Shown in pieces: positions 1-9,683 of a stretch of DNA of 64,000 nt (the stretch's first letter is position 1; the number at the start of each line of letters is the position of its first letter). The translations under genes were made by a program, and so were the position numbers. The notes under the pieces were generated by a model. It was not told the origin of the DNA and ran no database searches. It saw only the letters and a list, made by a program, of their open reading frames with translations. Origin of the DNA: Vibrio agarilyticus. GTDB lineage: Bacteria > Pseudomonadota > Gammaproteobacteria > Enterobacterales > Vibrionaceae. The stretch is taken from the NCBI RefSeq assembly GCF_012641465.1, contig NZ_JABAIK010000003.1:186001-250000 (forward strand). The letters are read 5' to 3'.

Positions 1-1
1 A

Positions 2-3000
2 ATAACGTTAGCAATATCGAGCATATTGCTGAGCGGTTATTTCTATTCAGGTTCTAATGCGTTTGCAGCAACGCAAGTAACCGAATTTATTCCGGGCACA
101 ACCAAAGTGCAAAACGGGGCTGTTGTGTCCTATGGTGGAGAGTGCTTTATTGCTAAAAACAATCCTGGAGTATGGGAAACGCCAAATGCCGGCTCGTGGT
201 TTTGGGACACAACCTCATGTGACTCGGTCACAGAGCCTGATACCGATCCTGAAACGGATCCCGAAATAGACGTGGGTGAGGCAATCTTGTTTATTCCGGG
301 TCAGACCAAAGTAAAAAATGGCGATCTTGTTAAGTATCAAGATGAGTGCTTCATTGCAAAAAATAATCCAGGTGTGTGGGAAACGCCCGCGTCGGGTTCT
401 TGGTTCTGGGATCTTTCACAATGTCCCACTGATACGGACGAACCCGAAGAGCCGCAAGAGACCACGCTGGACTTGCTTGCCCCTACCCAAAATCAAGTTA
501 TTGAATTAGGCAGCTCAATTGAAATTCACGCGCGTGTTACTGGAGCGAATGCGACCAAAGTGGTGTTTTTTGCGAATAACCAGACGTTAAGCGAGCAATT
601 GATTGCTGCGGATCAGAGTGAATACCGCTACCACTGGACGCCTAAGGATGCAGGGCAGGCCAAAGTGCAAATCAAAGCGTTTGATAAAGATAATCAAGTT
701 CTAAAACAAGATGTTGTCAGCATTGTCATTGAAGAGCGCAACGCAGGTGAGGACTTTGTCGCACCTCAAGTGAGTTTTGTAACACCAACCAACGGTGCTC
801 GCATCGATAAAGGTGAGCTTGTCACAATCACGCTTAACGCAACGGACAAGAATGACGATTTACACGAGGTGCTGGTTAGCGTTGATGGTGAAACACTTTG
901 CCAGTTTGATGGTAGTCAAAAAGAGACATTTAACTGTCAGTGGCAAGCCAATCAAGCAGGTCAGTTTACGCTCGATGCAGTCGCAGTGGATGCACAAAAC
1001 TTGCGCAGTGAGGCACGTATTTCGGTTTCGGTCCAAGAGGTTGTTGAGCCGCCCGTGACAGCGCCAGATTCGCTGTGTGATGGTTTTAATCTGTATCCAG
1101 ATTGGCCAAGGGGCAATCATGCAACTGGTGGCGACATTATGGTGTTTGAAAATATTGCCTATGTTGCGTCTTATTGGACCCAATCTGTTCCAGGTAGTGA
1201 TGACTCTTGGAAACATCACTTAAATTGTGATGGTACTGAGGCTGGGACTGCGCCTTTGATCTCACTGCCTAACCGAGCCGATCCAGTGAGTTTGGCGCTG
1301 CCGGGTTGGCCAAGTAAGCTTGTGGTAATGAGCGCTGCGCAACATGATTTGAATGTGGTCACTGTTAACGTGACTGATCACAAAGCATTGGCAGATTCAG
1401 TTGCCTTAACAGCAGGGTTTGTGGCGCTTATTGAACGCGCCGAGCAATTTGAAACTGAAACCCTGGTCTTGCGCAGTGATGTCCTTAATCGTATTACAGC
1501 CGACAAAGCGCTATTAAGCCAATCCATTGATGTAAAACAATCACTGATGAGCGCCGCAATACAAACTGGCAGTCGTATCGATACTGACGCGATAGAAGCT
1601 TTAACCGATGACATCAAAGGTTGGGCGCAAGCGCACCACTTGATTATTTCGAGCATTGCACCTAAAGCGTTATTTGGGTGGTCGGTGGAAATCGGCGAAT
1701 TTGCCTTTGAGTCTCACTCTGGTCGTCAGTCAGTTTGGAATAAAGCGTCAAAAGATATGGCCCAATCACTGCATACGCTTGAGTTGTATAGCGCTGAAAA
1801 TGAACGAAGTGCTGATTTTATCGCTTTCACAAAATCAAACCGTACTGCGGCTCTGAATGAGGAGCAGTGGCACAACGCTTTAGAATACGTCAAGCAAGTG
1901 TCAGACTTTGTTAATAAACCGGCCATGCTCAGTCAAATTCCGACTCAGCAAGCATTGAGCTATTTTATGGGCGCAACGAGCGCAGAGCGGAAGCTTCGCA
2001 AAGTGGCTTATAGCAATGTGTTCGCGCTGCAATTTGATACAGAGAGCGCAGAGCTTAATGCCAAATTAGACGAATATAGCAACGCGCTAATTCCCCTGTA
2101 TTATGTGCAAGAGGCGACAGAGCAAACGCCATTAACATCCATTGCGCGGTTAAATCAGCAGCTCATTGCCGCAGAAGACATAATGAACAACAAAGCGTTT
2201 TTGTACGAAACGCCGCAATCGCAATGGATTCCATCAACGGTCTATAAGTGGGCTGACTTTTTAGAAGGCCTCAATTCGATGCACAACATTGGTGTCGCGG
2301 GTAACAAATTCTGGCTGATTGATAAAGATGCCGATGATGAAACCAATATCAAATACGCAAAAGTCGCCATCGCAGCGTTTCTTGCCCAAAGCATGCAAGA
2401 AACCATTCGCTATAATGCGTGTGATGAAAACAACTGGTCTGAAGTGCGATATGGCGCTGCAACCGATTATCCAATGACAGCCAGTTGCGGTCAGTTAGGG
2501 CAAAAATACGCCGATTATGGTGTTCATCCGATTTCTGGACGCGATCATGCTTACTCTTGCCCTCGTGATAATAAGATGGAAGTCAGTGCGCTTACACATG
2601 CCAAGTGGTACGGTGCCCCAGCCCCAGTTTTTGCCGCGCCGAATGCGGTATTAGAAGAGCGGGGATTATTGGTTAATGGTCACGTTGGTCGCTGGACCAA
2701 CAACGGTCACTGTAACCAAGTGCCCACGACAGTTGACACTTCAAAACAAGTTTGGGAGCGTGACGAGTGCCAAGTGTACGTTGACCAAAAAGCGGGTAAA
2801 TTTATCTGGGACGGCAGTAGCCAAGACAGCGTGGAAGGCTGCGGCTGGTGGGGACGTGGTGTTATTCAGACTACGGGTCGCCAAAACTTTGGTACCTTAA
2901 ATCATTATCTGGGCCGCTCTCATGTCGACCCTGCTTCGATAGGACAGACAATTGATGGGGTGACGGTTGACGCGCCACCAGCAAACCCGTTGTACGCTGA

Positions 3001-3328
3001 GCTTGATTTCTGCTCGAATCCAGGACTGATTTGCAGTTCAGAAGAAAACGCCGAAATAAAATGGATTGCAGGGCTCTTTTATTGGGTTACTTCGGTGCAA
3101 AATTATCCTGACGAGAGTGGGTTATACGGCAATTGGAATTACCATAATGAACTGAAAAAATACGTTGATGGTGGCATGGTTGGCACTGAGTTTATTGATG
3201 ATGTCTCTGGCATTGTTAACCGCGGATGTCCTGACTTAGTGTGCAGTACTGGTGAAGTGCACAACGTGAAAGAGCGCCGAGCAAACTTTAAATTAGCATT
3301 GGAAGCGTTAGGGCTGACCCCACGCTAA
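2..3328 (+). CDS. Secreted multidomain GH19 chitinase (5' end outside window)
   Basis: Endo-acting chitin hydrolase, predicted secreted. The frame is open to the first base. The leading residues (ITLAISSILLSGYF..., then ANAFA-like) form the hydrophobic part of a signal peptide, so the true start lies just upstream of the window; an in-frame TTG at 26 is not convincing. Two near-duplicate CBM5/12-like modules with GVWETP and SWFWD motifs come first (about residues 28-75 and 96-142). Two Ig-like modules follow (about 155-345), then a third chitin-binding-like stretch (YVASYWT...W, about 360-410). A long linker region leads to the C-terminal GH19 catalytic domain. That domain carries SMQETIRYN with the likely acid Glu and the family hallmark GRGVIQTTGRQNFG. 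At over 1,100 residues it is far larger than a minimal GH19 enzyme because of the binding modules. It is convergent with the di-haem protein. Confidence 0.93.
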   Translation: MTLAISSILLSGYFYSGSNAFAATQVTEFIPGTTKVQNGAVVSYGGECFIAKNNPGVWETPNAGSWFWDTTSCDSVTEPDTDPETDPEIDVGEAILFIPGQTKVKNGDLVKYQDECFIAKNNPGVWETPASGSWFWDLSQCPTDTDEPEEPQETTLDLLAPTQNQVIELGSSIEIHARVTGANATKVVFFANNQTLSEQLIAADQSEYRYHWTPKDAGQAKVQIKAFDKDNQVLKQDVVSIVIEERNAGEDFVAPQVSFVTPTNGARIDKGELVTITLNATDKNDDLHEVLVSVDGETLCQFDGSQKETFNCQWQANQAGQFTLDAVAVDAQNLRSEARISVSVQEVVEPPVTAPDSLCDGFNLYPDWPRGNHATGGDIMVFENIAYVASYWTQSVPGSDDSWKHHLNCDGTEAGTAPLISLPNRADPVSLALPGWPSKLVVMSAAQHDLNVVTVNVTDHKALADSVALTAGFVALIERAEQFETETLVLRSDVLNRITADKALLSQSIDVKQSLMSAAIQTGSRIDTDAIEALTDDIKGWAQAHHLIISSIAPKALFGWSVEIGEFAFESHSGRQSVWNKASKDMAQSLHTLELYSAENERSADFIAFTKSNRTAALNEEQWHNALEYVKQVSDFVNKPAMLSQIPTQQALSYFMGATSAERKLRKVAYSNVFALQFDTESAELNAKLDEYSNALIPLYYVQEATEQTPLTSIARLNQQLIAAEDIMNNKAFLYETPQSQWIPSTVYKWADFLEGLNSMHNIGVAGNKFWLIDKDADDETNIKYAKVAIAAFLAQSMQETIRYNACDENNWSEVRYGAATDYPMTASCGQLGQKYADYGVHPISGRDHAYSCPRDNKMEVSALTHAKWYGAPAPVFAAPNAVLEERGLLVNGHVGRWTNNGHCNQVPTTVDTSKQVWERDECQVYVDQKAGKFIWDGSSQDSVEGCGWWGRGVIQTTGRQNFGTLNHYLGRSHVDPASIGQTIDGVTVDAPPANPLYAELDFCSNPGLICSSEENAEIKWIAGLFYWVTSVQNYPDESGLYGNWNYHNELKKYVDGGMVGTEFIDDVSGIVNRGCPDLVCSTGEVHNVKERRANFKLALEALGLTPR

Positions 3329-3406
3329 TAATGATGCACCATTGTATCTGAACCTGACTGTTATTGGCCGTTTGCAAGGTCGGCATAAACAAGAGGGTTA
3401 TATATA

Positions 3407-3437
3407 AAAAGCCAGTTGCGACAAGCAACTGGCTTTT
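3407..3437. terminator. Bidirectional rho-independent terminator
   Basis: Perfect hairpin AAAAGCCAGTTGC / GCAACTGGCTTTT with a short loop between two convergent genes. It has an A run on one side and a T run on the other, so it can stop transcription from both directions. Confidence 0.85.
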
Positions 3438-3455
3438 GCGTTAAAAAGATGCGCG

Positions 3456-5786
3456 TTACAGCGCCATCAAATAGTCGATGAGCTCATTTCGCGCTTGTTG
3501 GCTTGCGCTGAAATATCGGCTGGATTGGTCTTGCGCTGCGCCATTGTGGCGCGACATAACCGCATCAATGCTGGTGGCTTGACCATCGTGCATCAGTGTT
3601 AGGGCGTTTGCATTACCTGATTTTACATAACCTGAAAGTCCCAAGCCCCACAATGGCGCGGTACGAAACGCCCCTTCACCTAAATCGTGTAGAAGCAAAT
3701 CGGTGTAGGGATGAATGGTTTGATTGGAGAGTTCAGCAAACTGAGGATCAACGCCGGTTTGCGCCGTCATTTTATGGCAAGTATTACAGCCAAATTCCTG
3801 AAAACGCGTGTGACCAGGCATGGTAGTCAAATTTTCCCGTGGCGTTGGAACCGCCACCAGTTTGGTGTAAGTCACCATATCGTCGACATGTCTATCGGCA
3901 ATTGTTGCAGGTCCAAAACCTTCAAAGCTTGAACCGATACCCATATCATCGTGCAGTGCTTTAGCCACTTGGTGCTCTACACTAACGGTTTGCGCCGACC
4001 AACCAAAACGCCCGATTTGGCGCGTGCCATTGACCGTGACATAGTTGATCAAGCCGCCATTTTCCGCTGCCCATTGCTCTATGGTTGCCGCCGGAATGTT
4101 TTCCAATAATCCCATTCCAATCATTTTGGGTGGTACAACCGCTTGGCGCATTTGTAGATCGCCGACACCATTAAGATTGTGGCATTGTGTGCAGCTCGGC
4201 TGAATGGGGTTATTGGTTAAACCTGCCATTTCAGCAAATGGCAAATTACCATTGATCGCTTGTGGCCCGGGAAGTAACTCTTCCACATGCGCGCCGGTGT
4301 TAAAGTCGGTGTGAATCAAACGGCGTCCATCCAGCCATGATTGCACGTGTTGACGCGACAAATTGTAAGCGTGCTGCATGAAACTCAATCTCGGCTGCGC
4401 ACCTCCGGTCTCGGAAAGGTGGGGCACGGTTGTTTCACCGCCTAGCTGAGCAAATGCGTCGTTAACCCCCATAGGGCCGATAGCGCCATCGCGATTGTTG
4501 ACGGTGAGCCCTTGGCCCAAGACGTAGCGAAACGTTTGACCGTAGTAGTTAACATTATCACCGGTGGTTTGCGCTCGATTAAAGCTAATCGTTGTCTCAA
4601 ATTCAATCTGAGCCCCCGCTTCAAATGGGCGATTAATATGTGGCCAACGCTGCATTATGGCACGCCAAGTGGTGGCTTCGGCACGTTGGTTACGTGTGGC
4701 TTGACACGCAGGAATCACAGTACCGTCTGCTAACACCACGTCCATAACATAGCCATACATGAAGTTGGTCTCATCACCATAAATTTTGTGATAGCGCCAA
4801 TTTGGCGTCTGTTGGTTACACGATTTTTCATGACCAAATACATCGGTCATTGCCACCGGAATGGCACTGTTGAGTGTGACCACGACACATGGCTCACTGG
4901 TGCCACAAGCGTTTTGGCGCAGATGGGCTGCGCTCGATGGCGTATAGTCCTCTAGTACGAATGAGCCAAATCGACCTTCCCAATATTCGACATTAAAGTT
5001 ATTAAAATCATTACCGGACAATTCATGTCTAACGCGATAGCGCTCAGCAATTTCGACCACCACTGCGCCATCGCCAGCACTGACGCCATTGCGCACCTGG
5101 ATCGTTTCTTCACGTTGCGTGCTCAAATTATTACTGTCTAAAGCAAAATAGCGCACAGTGTAAACACCCACCTCTTGTGGGGTAAATTGCCATGCAGCAC
5201 TGCTGCCTGAGACGGTTTCACTGAGTAAGTTTTGATTACTGGGTGAGCGCAGTTCAATCGTCAGTTCGCGAATGCTGGCATTGTATGCACTAGCGCTGGC
5301 GGATAATGTGACGACATCACCAACCATCACCGATGTAGGAGAGACGCTGGACTGCAAGCTGGGTGGGCTATCAATCGGAGGCTCTGTACCTCCGCCATTA
5401 TCTCCTCCATTATCGCCACCGTTGTCCTCACTATTGCTTCCGGCAACCACAGTGTATAGCGGTGAAATGTATTGAGATAACGCGTTATCTTGTACTTTCA
5501 ATTGCACTTGATAACTCGTTCCTTCAGAAATCGTTTTCTCATTAACTTCTCGCTGCCAGAACCCGTCGAGAAGTGATGCTGAGGCGCAGTGAGAATCAAC
5601 GCAAAGATAAGCCCAGTCTCCTGTCCAGCCATTATCTTCGGCCAGCACTTTTGCGGGAGAGCCGATGTCTATGCGAGTCTCAATCTCGGCGAAAGCGCTG
5701 CTGCTAAATAGAGCGAGCAGTGCAGTAAAAAAAGCAAGGTTTGGAGGTATTAAATACCTTTTGTGAGAGAGGGTTACGTTATTCAT
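3456..5786 (-). CDS. Secreted di-haem oxidoreductase (DHOR/DUF1111 type) with N-terminal accessory domains
   Basis: Predicted exported c-type cytochrome of the di-haem oxidoreductase family (PF06537, formerly DUF1111; COG3488), which is distantly related to MauG and the di-haem peroxidases. A signal peptide (about residues 1-33, ending SSAFA) is followed by a small domain containing GWTGDWAYLCV. A Gly/Asn/Asp linker with repeated DNGG, an Ig-like module (about 140-230) and the catalytic part come next. Two haem-attachment motifs are visible: CTQCH at 532-536 and CNTCH at 667-671. Typical family motifs GHTRFQEFGC and FRTAPLWGLG surround the second. The extra N-terminal modules and the linker resemble those of secreted polysaccharide-active enzymes. 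The convergent neighbour is a modular chitinase. The substrate cannot be deduced. Confidence 0.85.
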   Translation of the reverse strand: MNNVTLSHKRYLIPPNLAFFTALLALFSSSAFAEIETRIDIGSPAKVLAEDNGWTGDWAYLCVDSHCASASLLDGFWQREVNEKTISEGTSYQVQLKVQDNALSQYISPLYTVVAGSNSEDNGGDNGGDNGGGTEPPIDSPPSLQSSVSPTSVMVGDVVTLSASASAYNASIRELTIELRSPSNQNLLSETVSGSSAAWQFTPQEVGVYTVRYFALDSNNLSTQREETIQVRNGVSAGDGAVVVEIAERYRVRHELSGNDFNNFNVEYWEGRFGSFVLEDYTPSSAAHLRQNACGTSEPCVVVTLNSAIPVAMTDVFGHEKSCNQQTPNWRYHKIYGDETNFMYGYVMDVVLADGTVIPACQATRNQRAEATTWRAIMQRWPHINRPFEAGAQIEFETTISFNRAQTTGDNVNYYGQTFRYVLGQGLTVNNRDGAIGPMGVNDAFAQLGGETTVPHLSETGGAQPRLSFMQHAYNLSRQHVQSWLDGRRLIHTDFNTGAHVEELLPGPQAINGNLPFAEMAGLTNNPIQPSCTQCHNLNGVGDLQMRQAVVPPKMIGMGLLENIPAATIEQWAAENGGLINYVTVNGTRQIGRFGWSAQTVSVEHQVAKALHDDMGIGSSFEGFGPATIADRHVDDMVTYTKLVAVPTPRENLTTMPGHTRFQEFGCNTCHKMTAQTGVDPQFAELSNQTIHPYTDLLLHDLGEGAFRTAPLWGLGLSGYVKSGNANALTLMHDGQATSIDAVMSRHNGAAQDQSSRYFSASQQARNELIDYLMAL

Positions 5787-6082
5787 ATGCTCAGAGTGTC
5801 CTAAAATTATATGTTAATTATTTGCAGGGTGAATGGTTGTATTCATGTTATTTCTAGCATCTATTTTGTGATATTTTGTTGTTTAATTTTTTATCGCCAT
5901 TACCAAATTTCGTTATTTTGATCTAAATGGCTTTTTTGTTAGTAAAGATGTGATCGTCACCTCAGTGATTAAATAGGAGAAAATCAGTATTAAATAACGC
6001 AATTGTTCATATATTCATCGTGGTGATATTGTTAAATAAATGTCAAATAAACAAAATATGGCGTATCAAAGGGAATCGAACG

Positions 6083-7072
6083 ATGCAAAACAGAAAAATA
6101 GGTGATTTTGATGTCCGACCTTTAGGCTTGGGTTGCTGGGCGATTGGCGGCGAATTTTGGGAAGGTAATAAACCACTGGGTTGGGGCAAGGTTGATGACA
6201 ATGCTTCAATTCAAGCTATTCAATTTGCGCTTGATAATGGAATAAACTTCATCGACACCGCGAATATTTATGGTGCAGGCCATAGCGAAAAGGTTATTGC
6301 AAAAGCGATTCAAGGCCGCCGTGATAAGGTGATATTGAGCAGTAAATTTGGTTTTGATGCCGATGAGCAGACCAAACAAGTGCTAGGTGCGTTTTCAAAA
6401 CCTGATGAAATTGTGGCGATGTGTGATGCCTCGTTGCGTCGTTTAAACACCGATTATCTTGATATCTATTATTTCCACATTGGGGATTATGATAAGCAAG
6501 AGGTGATGGTGGTCGCCGATACGCTGGATGACCTTGTCAGACAAGGCAAAATTCGCAGTTATGGCTGGAGTACGGATGATGTTGACAACGCGCAAGCGCT
6601 CATTAAGCGCGATCACTATGTTTCAGTTCAGTTTGAGAGTAACGTACTTAGCCCGAATACCGCGATGACAAAAATGTGCGAACAGCAAGGAATTGCAGGC
6701 GTGAACCGTGGCCCATTAGCGATGGGATTACTTAGTGGTAAATACCGCGATGGGAATGAATTATCCGAATCAGATATTCGAAAAGTATCGCCGGATTGGA
6801 TGTTATATTTCAAAGATGGTAAGCCTTCAAAAGAGCTGATTTATCGCCTTGACTCGATTCGCGATATTCTCACCGCAGATGATCGCTCGTTAACGCAAGG
6901 TGCACTGGCGTGGTTATGGGCCAATGGCCAGCGTAATATTCCGATTCCCGGTTTCCGCACGGTCGAGCAGCTATCACAGAATATTGCTGCGTTAGATAAA
7001 GCGCCGATGACACCAGATCAAATGGCAGAGATTCAAGCGCTCTTGAGTGTGGACGCAGAAGCGTTGGTTTGA
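6083..7072 (+). CDS. Aldo/keto reductase
   Basis: NADPH-dependent carbonyl reductase family, cytosolic. The N-terminal GLGCWAIGG, FIDTANIYGAGHSE (catalytic Asp and Tyr), SSKFGF (catalytic Lys) and YLDIYYFHIGD (His) give the complete D-Y-K-H tetrad. The C-terminal IPIPGFRTVEQLSQN is the usual nucleotide-binding region. The start is placed at ATG 6083, preceded by AAAGGGA; the frame is open 21 codons further upstream, but that part is unlike the family. Length (329 aa) is normal. The gene stands alone, convergent with a TauE-type permease, and its substrate is unknown. Confidence 0.9.
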   Translation: MQNRKIGDFDVRPLGLGCWAIGGEFWEGNKPLGWGKVDDNASIQAIQFALDNGINFIDTANIYGAGHSEKVIAKAIQGRRDKVILSSKFGFDADEQTKQVLGAFSKPDEIVAMCDASLRRLNTDYLDIYYFHIGDYDKQEVMVVADTLDDLVRQGKIRSYGWSTDDVDNAQALIKRDHYVSVQFESNVLSPNTAMTKMCEQQGIAGVNRGPLAMGLLSGKYRDGNELSESDIRKVSPDWMLYFKDGKPSKELIYRLDSIRDILTADDRSLTQGALAWLWANGQRNIPIPGFRTVEQLSQNIAALDKAPMTPDQMAEIQALLSVDAEALV

Positions 7073-7112
7073 TTTTTATTTCCTGATCATCACATTATAT
7101 CGCATAAGCAAA

Positions 7113-7147
7113 ACCCCATGAGCATAGAGAAGCTATGTGATTGGGGT
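7113..7147 (-). terminator. Imperfect terminator hairpin
   Basis: ACCCCAATCACATAG pairs imperfectly with CTATGCTCATGGGGT, read on the minus strand, followed by TTTTGC. It lies between the convergent aldo/keto reductase and TauE-type permease genes and suits the end of the permease gene best. Confidence 0.5.
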
Positions 7148-7166
7148 AAATGCGTTCGCACCATGG

Positions 7167-7991
7167 TTATTTTATTGTTGGAAGATATTCCCAGCACATA
7201 CTGCCAACACTGATAAACACTAATATTAATGTGATTGTATCGAGTTTAGTCGCGGGTATTATTCTCATGATTCTGTGAGCTATTGGAATCGCAATAATAC
7301 TGCCAGCAAAAAGTTGTAAAGAGAGCACAACGTCAGTTTGTCCACCAAGGCCATAAGTTAATGCTGCAAAACCCGAAAGTAGCATGGTGACACCTACTGA
7401 AACCCCAATCGCTTGTTTGATATTGAGCCCAAGGTAGCGGGTTAATATTGGCAAGACAATGACGCCTCCTCCTACGCCCGTTGTACCAATCACGGAACCT
7501 GCAAATAATCCGGGCAGAATAATTTTTCGCCATTCAGCGAACGCAAAAGATTGCGCATCGACTTGTGATGGGCTCAGTGAGTAATTGGGTGCATTGGAGG
7601 GCAGGGGACGGGCAGGACGAATTCGATTGGATATCATTACTGCCAATGAGCCAACCATGGCTAACAGCACTAAAATATCGACTGCAAGATTGATGGATGC
7701 CGAATAAGCGGTGGTGCTACCGTAGGTGACAAGATAGGAGCCTAATATCGTCATTGGTGCGGTGACCAGTAAAAAGAGCGCGCTTAATTTGAGAGGAATG
7801 TTACCCAAATGGTAGTGCGTTACGCTGGACGATACTTTCATTAACATTGAACACAGGTTAGCCGTGGCTACCGCCGCTACTGGGTCAAGACCAAACATAA
7901 ATCGTAATACGGGGATCATTAACACGCCACCACCGACTCCGGTCATTGAGATAATAAATCCCAATCCCATACCCACTAACAATTCAATCAT
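7167..7991 (-). CDS. TauE/SafE-family membrane permease
   Basis: Predicted inner-membrane anion exporter of the TauE/SafE family (PF01925); characterised members move sulfite, sulfoacetate or related organic anions. The two internally repeated signatures are present: GFIISMTGVGGGVLMIPVL at the N-terminus and SVIGTTGVGGGVIVLPIL in the second half. About eight hydrophobic segments are visible. ATG at 7991 is chosen over the adjoining GTG at 7994; the Shine-Dalgarno is weak (GGAA). It diverges from the PTS IIC gene, with a candidate CRP site between. The actual substrate is not evident. A second family member lies at 35713. Confidence 0.88.
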   Translation of the reverse strand: MIELLVGMGLGFIISMTGVGGGVLMIPVLRFMFGLDPVAAVATANLCSMLMKVSSSVTHYHLGNIPLKLSALFLLVTAPMTILGSYLVTYGSTTAYSASINLAVDILVLLAMVGSLAVMISNRIRPARPLPSNAPNYSLSPSQVDAQSFAFAEWRKIILPGLFAGSVIGTTGVGGGVIVLPILTRYLGLNIKQAIGVSVGVTMLLSGFAALTYGLGGQTDVVLSLQLFAGSIIAIPIAHRIMRIIPATKLDTITLILVFISVGSMCWEYLPTIK

Positions 7992-8138
7992 CACTGTATT
8001 CCAACGCGTTGTACCCGCTCTAGGCCCATTTCACTTGACGCTGTATCGCTAAGTTGTTTGGGTGCATTTGGCGACGTTATCGCCTGACAACGTCGCAATC
8101 GCTTAGGCCTATATTCTATTTTTATTTAAAACCATATA

Positions 8139-8158
8139 GTTTTGATTTTGATCACATA
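8139..8158. promoter_or_regulatory. Candidate CRP-binding site
   Basis: TTTGA-N6-TCACA at 8141-8156 matches the CRP consensus TGTGA-N6-TCACA in nine of ten core positions. It sits in the 357-bp divergent spacer, about 190 bp upstream of the PTS IIC gene, where catabolite control would be expected. No other clear signals were seen in this spacer. Confidence 0.5.
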
Positions 8159-8348
8159 TATGTAATCTGGTGAAAATATACTTAGGCTAAGCCGTAAATT
8201 CAGGGGTAAGATTTTTCTATTCGAGGGATGTCACTCATCTGTTTTATCGCACAACAACGTTGTTGACTGTGCTAACGCATTGAGCGCAAAAAGAGCGGCG
8301 GTATTCCTCAATAAATAAAAATTAATGTCTTACCAAAAGTGAAACTCT

Positions 8349-9668
8349 ATGCAAGCACTGGAAAACCTCTTTAATAAACATGGTGCGAGGATTAATGCCT
8401 TTGCCACCAATAAATACGTTGCCTCGATTCGAGATACCTTTATCAGCACGCTGCCGATCATCATGCCGGCTTCCTTCTTTATTCTTTTTAGTCAATTGGT
8501 ACTTAATCCGATTTTTGGCCTTCCTGCATGGGTTGGCGACGATCATATTGCGATTCGATTCATGAGTGAAGTCTCGAACTTGCTGGTGGGCGGCACATTA
8601 AATATGTTTGCTCTGTTTGCCTGTTTTAAGTTGGCATCATTGCTTGCCGCTCGAGAAGGCAAAGAACCTGTGGGTACCGGACTGGTGGCATTAGCGGCAT
8701 TTTACATTATTACTCCCGATTTTTCGGTCGCGAATGTCAGCTCCAAAGGATTGTTTGCCGCAGTTCTTGTAGCCATTTTGGCAACACGCATTTTTCATTA
8801 TTTTGGCGCCAGTGAGCGGTTTAAAATTAAGATGCCAGATCAAGTGCCCCCGGCGGTGGCTAAATCGTTTGCCGATCTGTTACCCGCGACATTTACGCTG
8901 GTTATTTTTTCCGCCATTGCCGCAACCTTGCGCATGAATGATACCTCAGTTCCTGAAATTATCACTCAGTTAATTCAAGCGCCGCTGGCCAATTTGGCTG
9001 GGAACATTTGGGGCCTTATGGTCGTGGATGTATTGCAAAACATGTTGTGGATTTTTGGTATTCACGGCGGTGCGGTACTTGGTGGAGTGAAATCGATGCT
9101 ATTTGCACCGATGCAGGATGATAACTTGCGCGCGGTTGCTGAAGGCGTTTCGATGTGGGATTTGCCGCATGATGTGACTTGGCTATCGTATGATCTGTAT
9201 GCCAATGTCGGTGGTGCTGGCGCGTCACTCGCTCTGTTGATTGCGATTTTGATCTCGTCACGTCGAATTCATTATCGCAAAGTGGCACAGATCGCGATGC
9301 TGCCATGTCTGTTCAATATTTGTGAAACCATGGTGTTTGGTTTGCCTATCATTCTTAATCCAATTTTCGCTATTCCATTTGTGCTGGCGCCGACCGTGAT
9401 GCTGGCGTTTGCTGGGTTTATCACCGCAATTGGCCTTGCGCCACCACTAGGTATTTTAGTGCCGTGGACCACACCTGTTGGTGTCGGTGCCTTTCTTGCC
9501 TCCGGTGGTGCGTGGCAAGCGGGTTTATTAGCGCTATGTACCCTCGCCATTGGGGTAATGATCTATCTACCTTTTGTCAAATTAGCCAACAAAAGCGCGC
9601 AACCCGGTGAATTGATGGATAGCGAGAGCAGCAATGCCACCAAGCAACCTGAGTCAACAACTGCGTAA
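8349..9668 (+). CDS. PTS sugar permease, IIC subunit, lactose/cellobiose family
   Basis: Membrane-embedded EIIC domain (PF02378, cellobiose/lactose family) that transports a sugar coupled to phosphorylation by IIB. About ten hydrophobic segments; the N-terminal MQALENLFNKHGARINAFATN and the loop IFGIHGGAVLGGV (family IHG motif), followed by FNICETMVFGLPIILNP, are typical. Length 439 aa fits a free-standing IIC. No IIA or IIB gene lies nearby, so these must be supplied in trans. The sulfatase starts 15 bp downstream, which points to a sulfated sugar or glycan fragment as substrate. A candidate CRP site lies upstream. Confidence 0.9.
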   Translation: MQALENLFNKHGARINAFATNKYVASIRDTFISTLPIIMPASFFILFSQLVLNPIFGLPAWVGDDHIAIRFMSEVSNLLVGGTLNMFALFACFKLASLLAAREGKEPVGTGLVALAAFYIITPDFSVANVSSKGLFAAVLVAILATRIFHYFGASERFKIKMPDQVPPAVAKSFADLLPATFTLVIFSAIAATLRMNDTSVPEIITQLIQAPLANLAGNIWGLMVVDVLQNMLWIFGIHGGAVLGGVKSMLFAPMQDDNLRAVAEGVSMWDLPHDVTWLSYDLYANVGGAGASLALLIAILISSRRIHYRKVAQIAMLPCLFNICETMVFGLPIILNPIFAIPFVLAPTVMLAFAGFITAIGLAPPLGILVPWTTPVGVGAFLASGGAWQAGLLALCTLAIGVMIYLPFVKLANKSAQPGELMDSESSNATKQPESTTA

Positions 9669-9683
9669 AAGGAAACCGAATCA

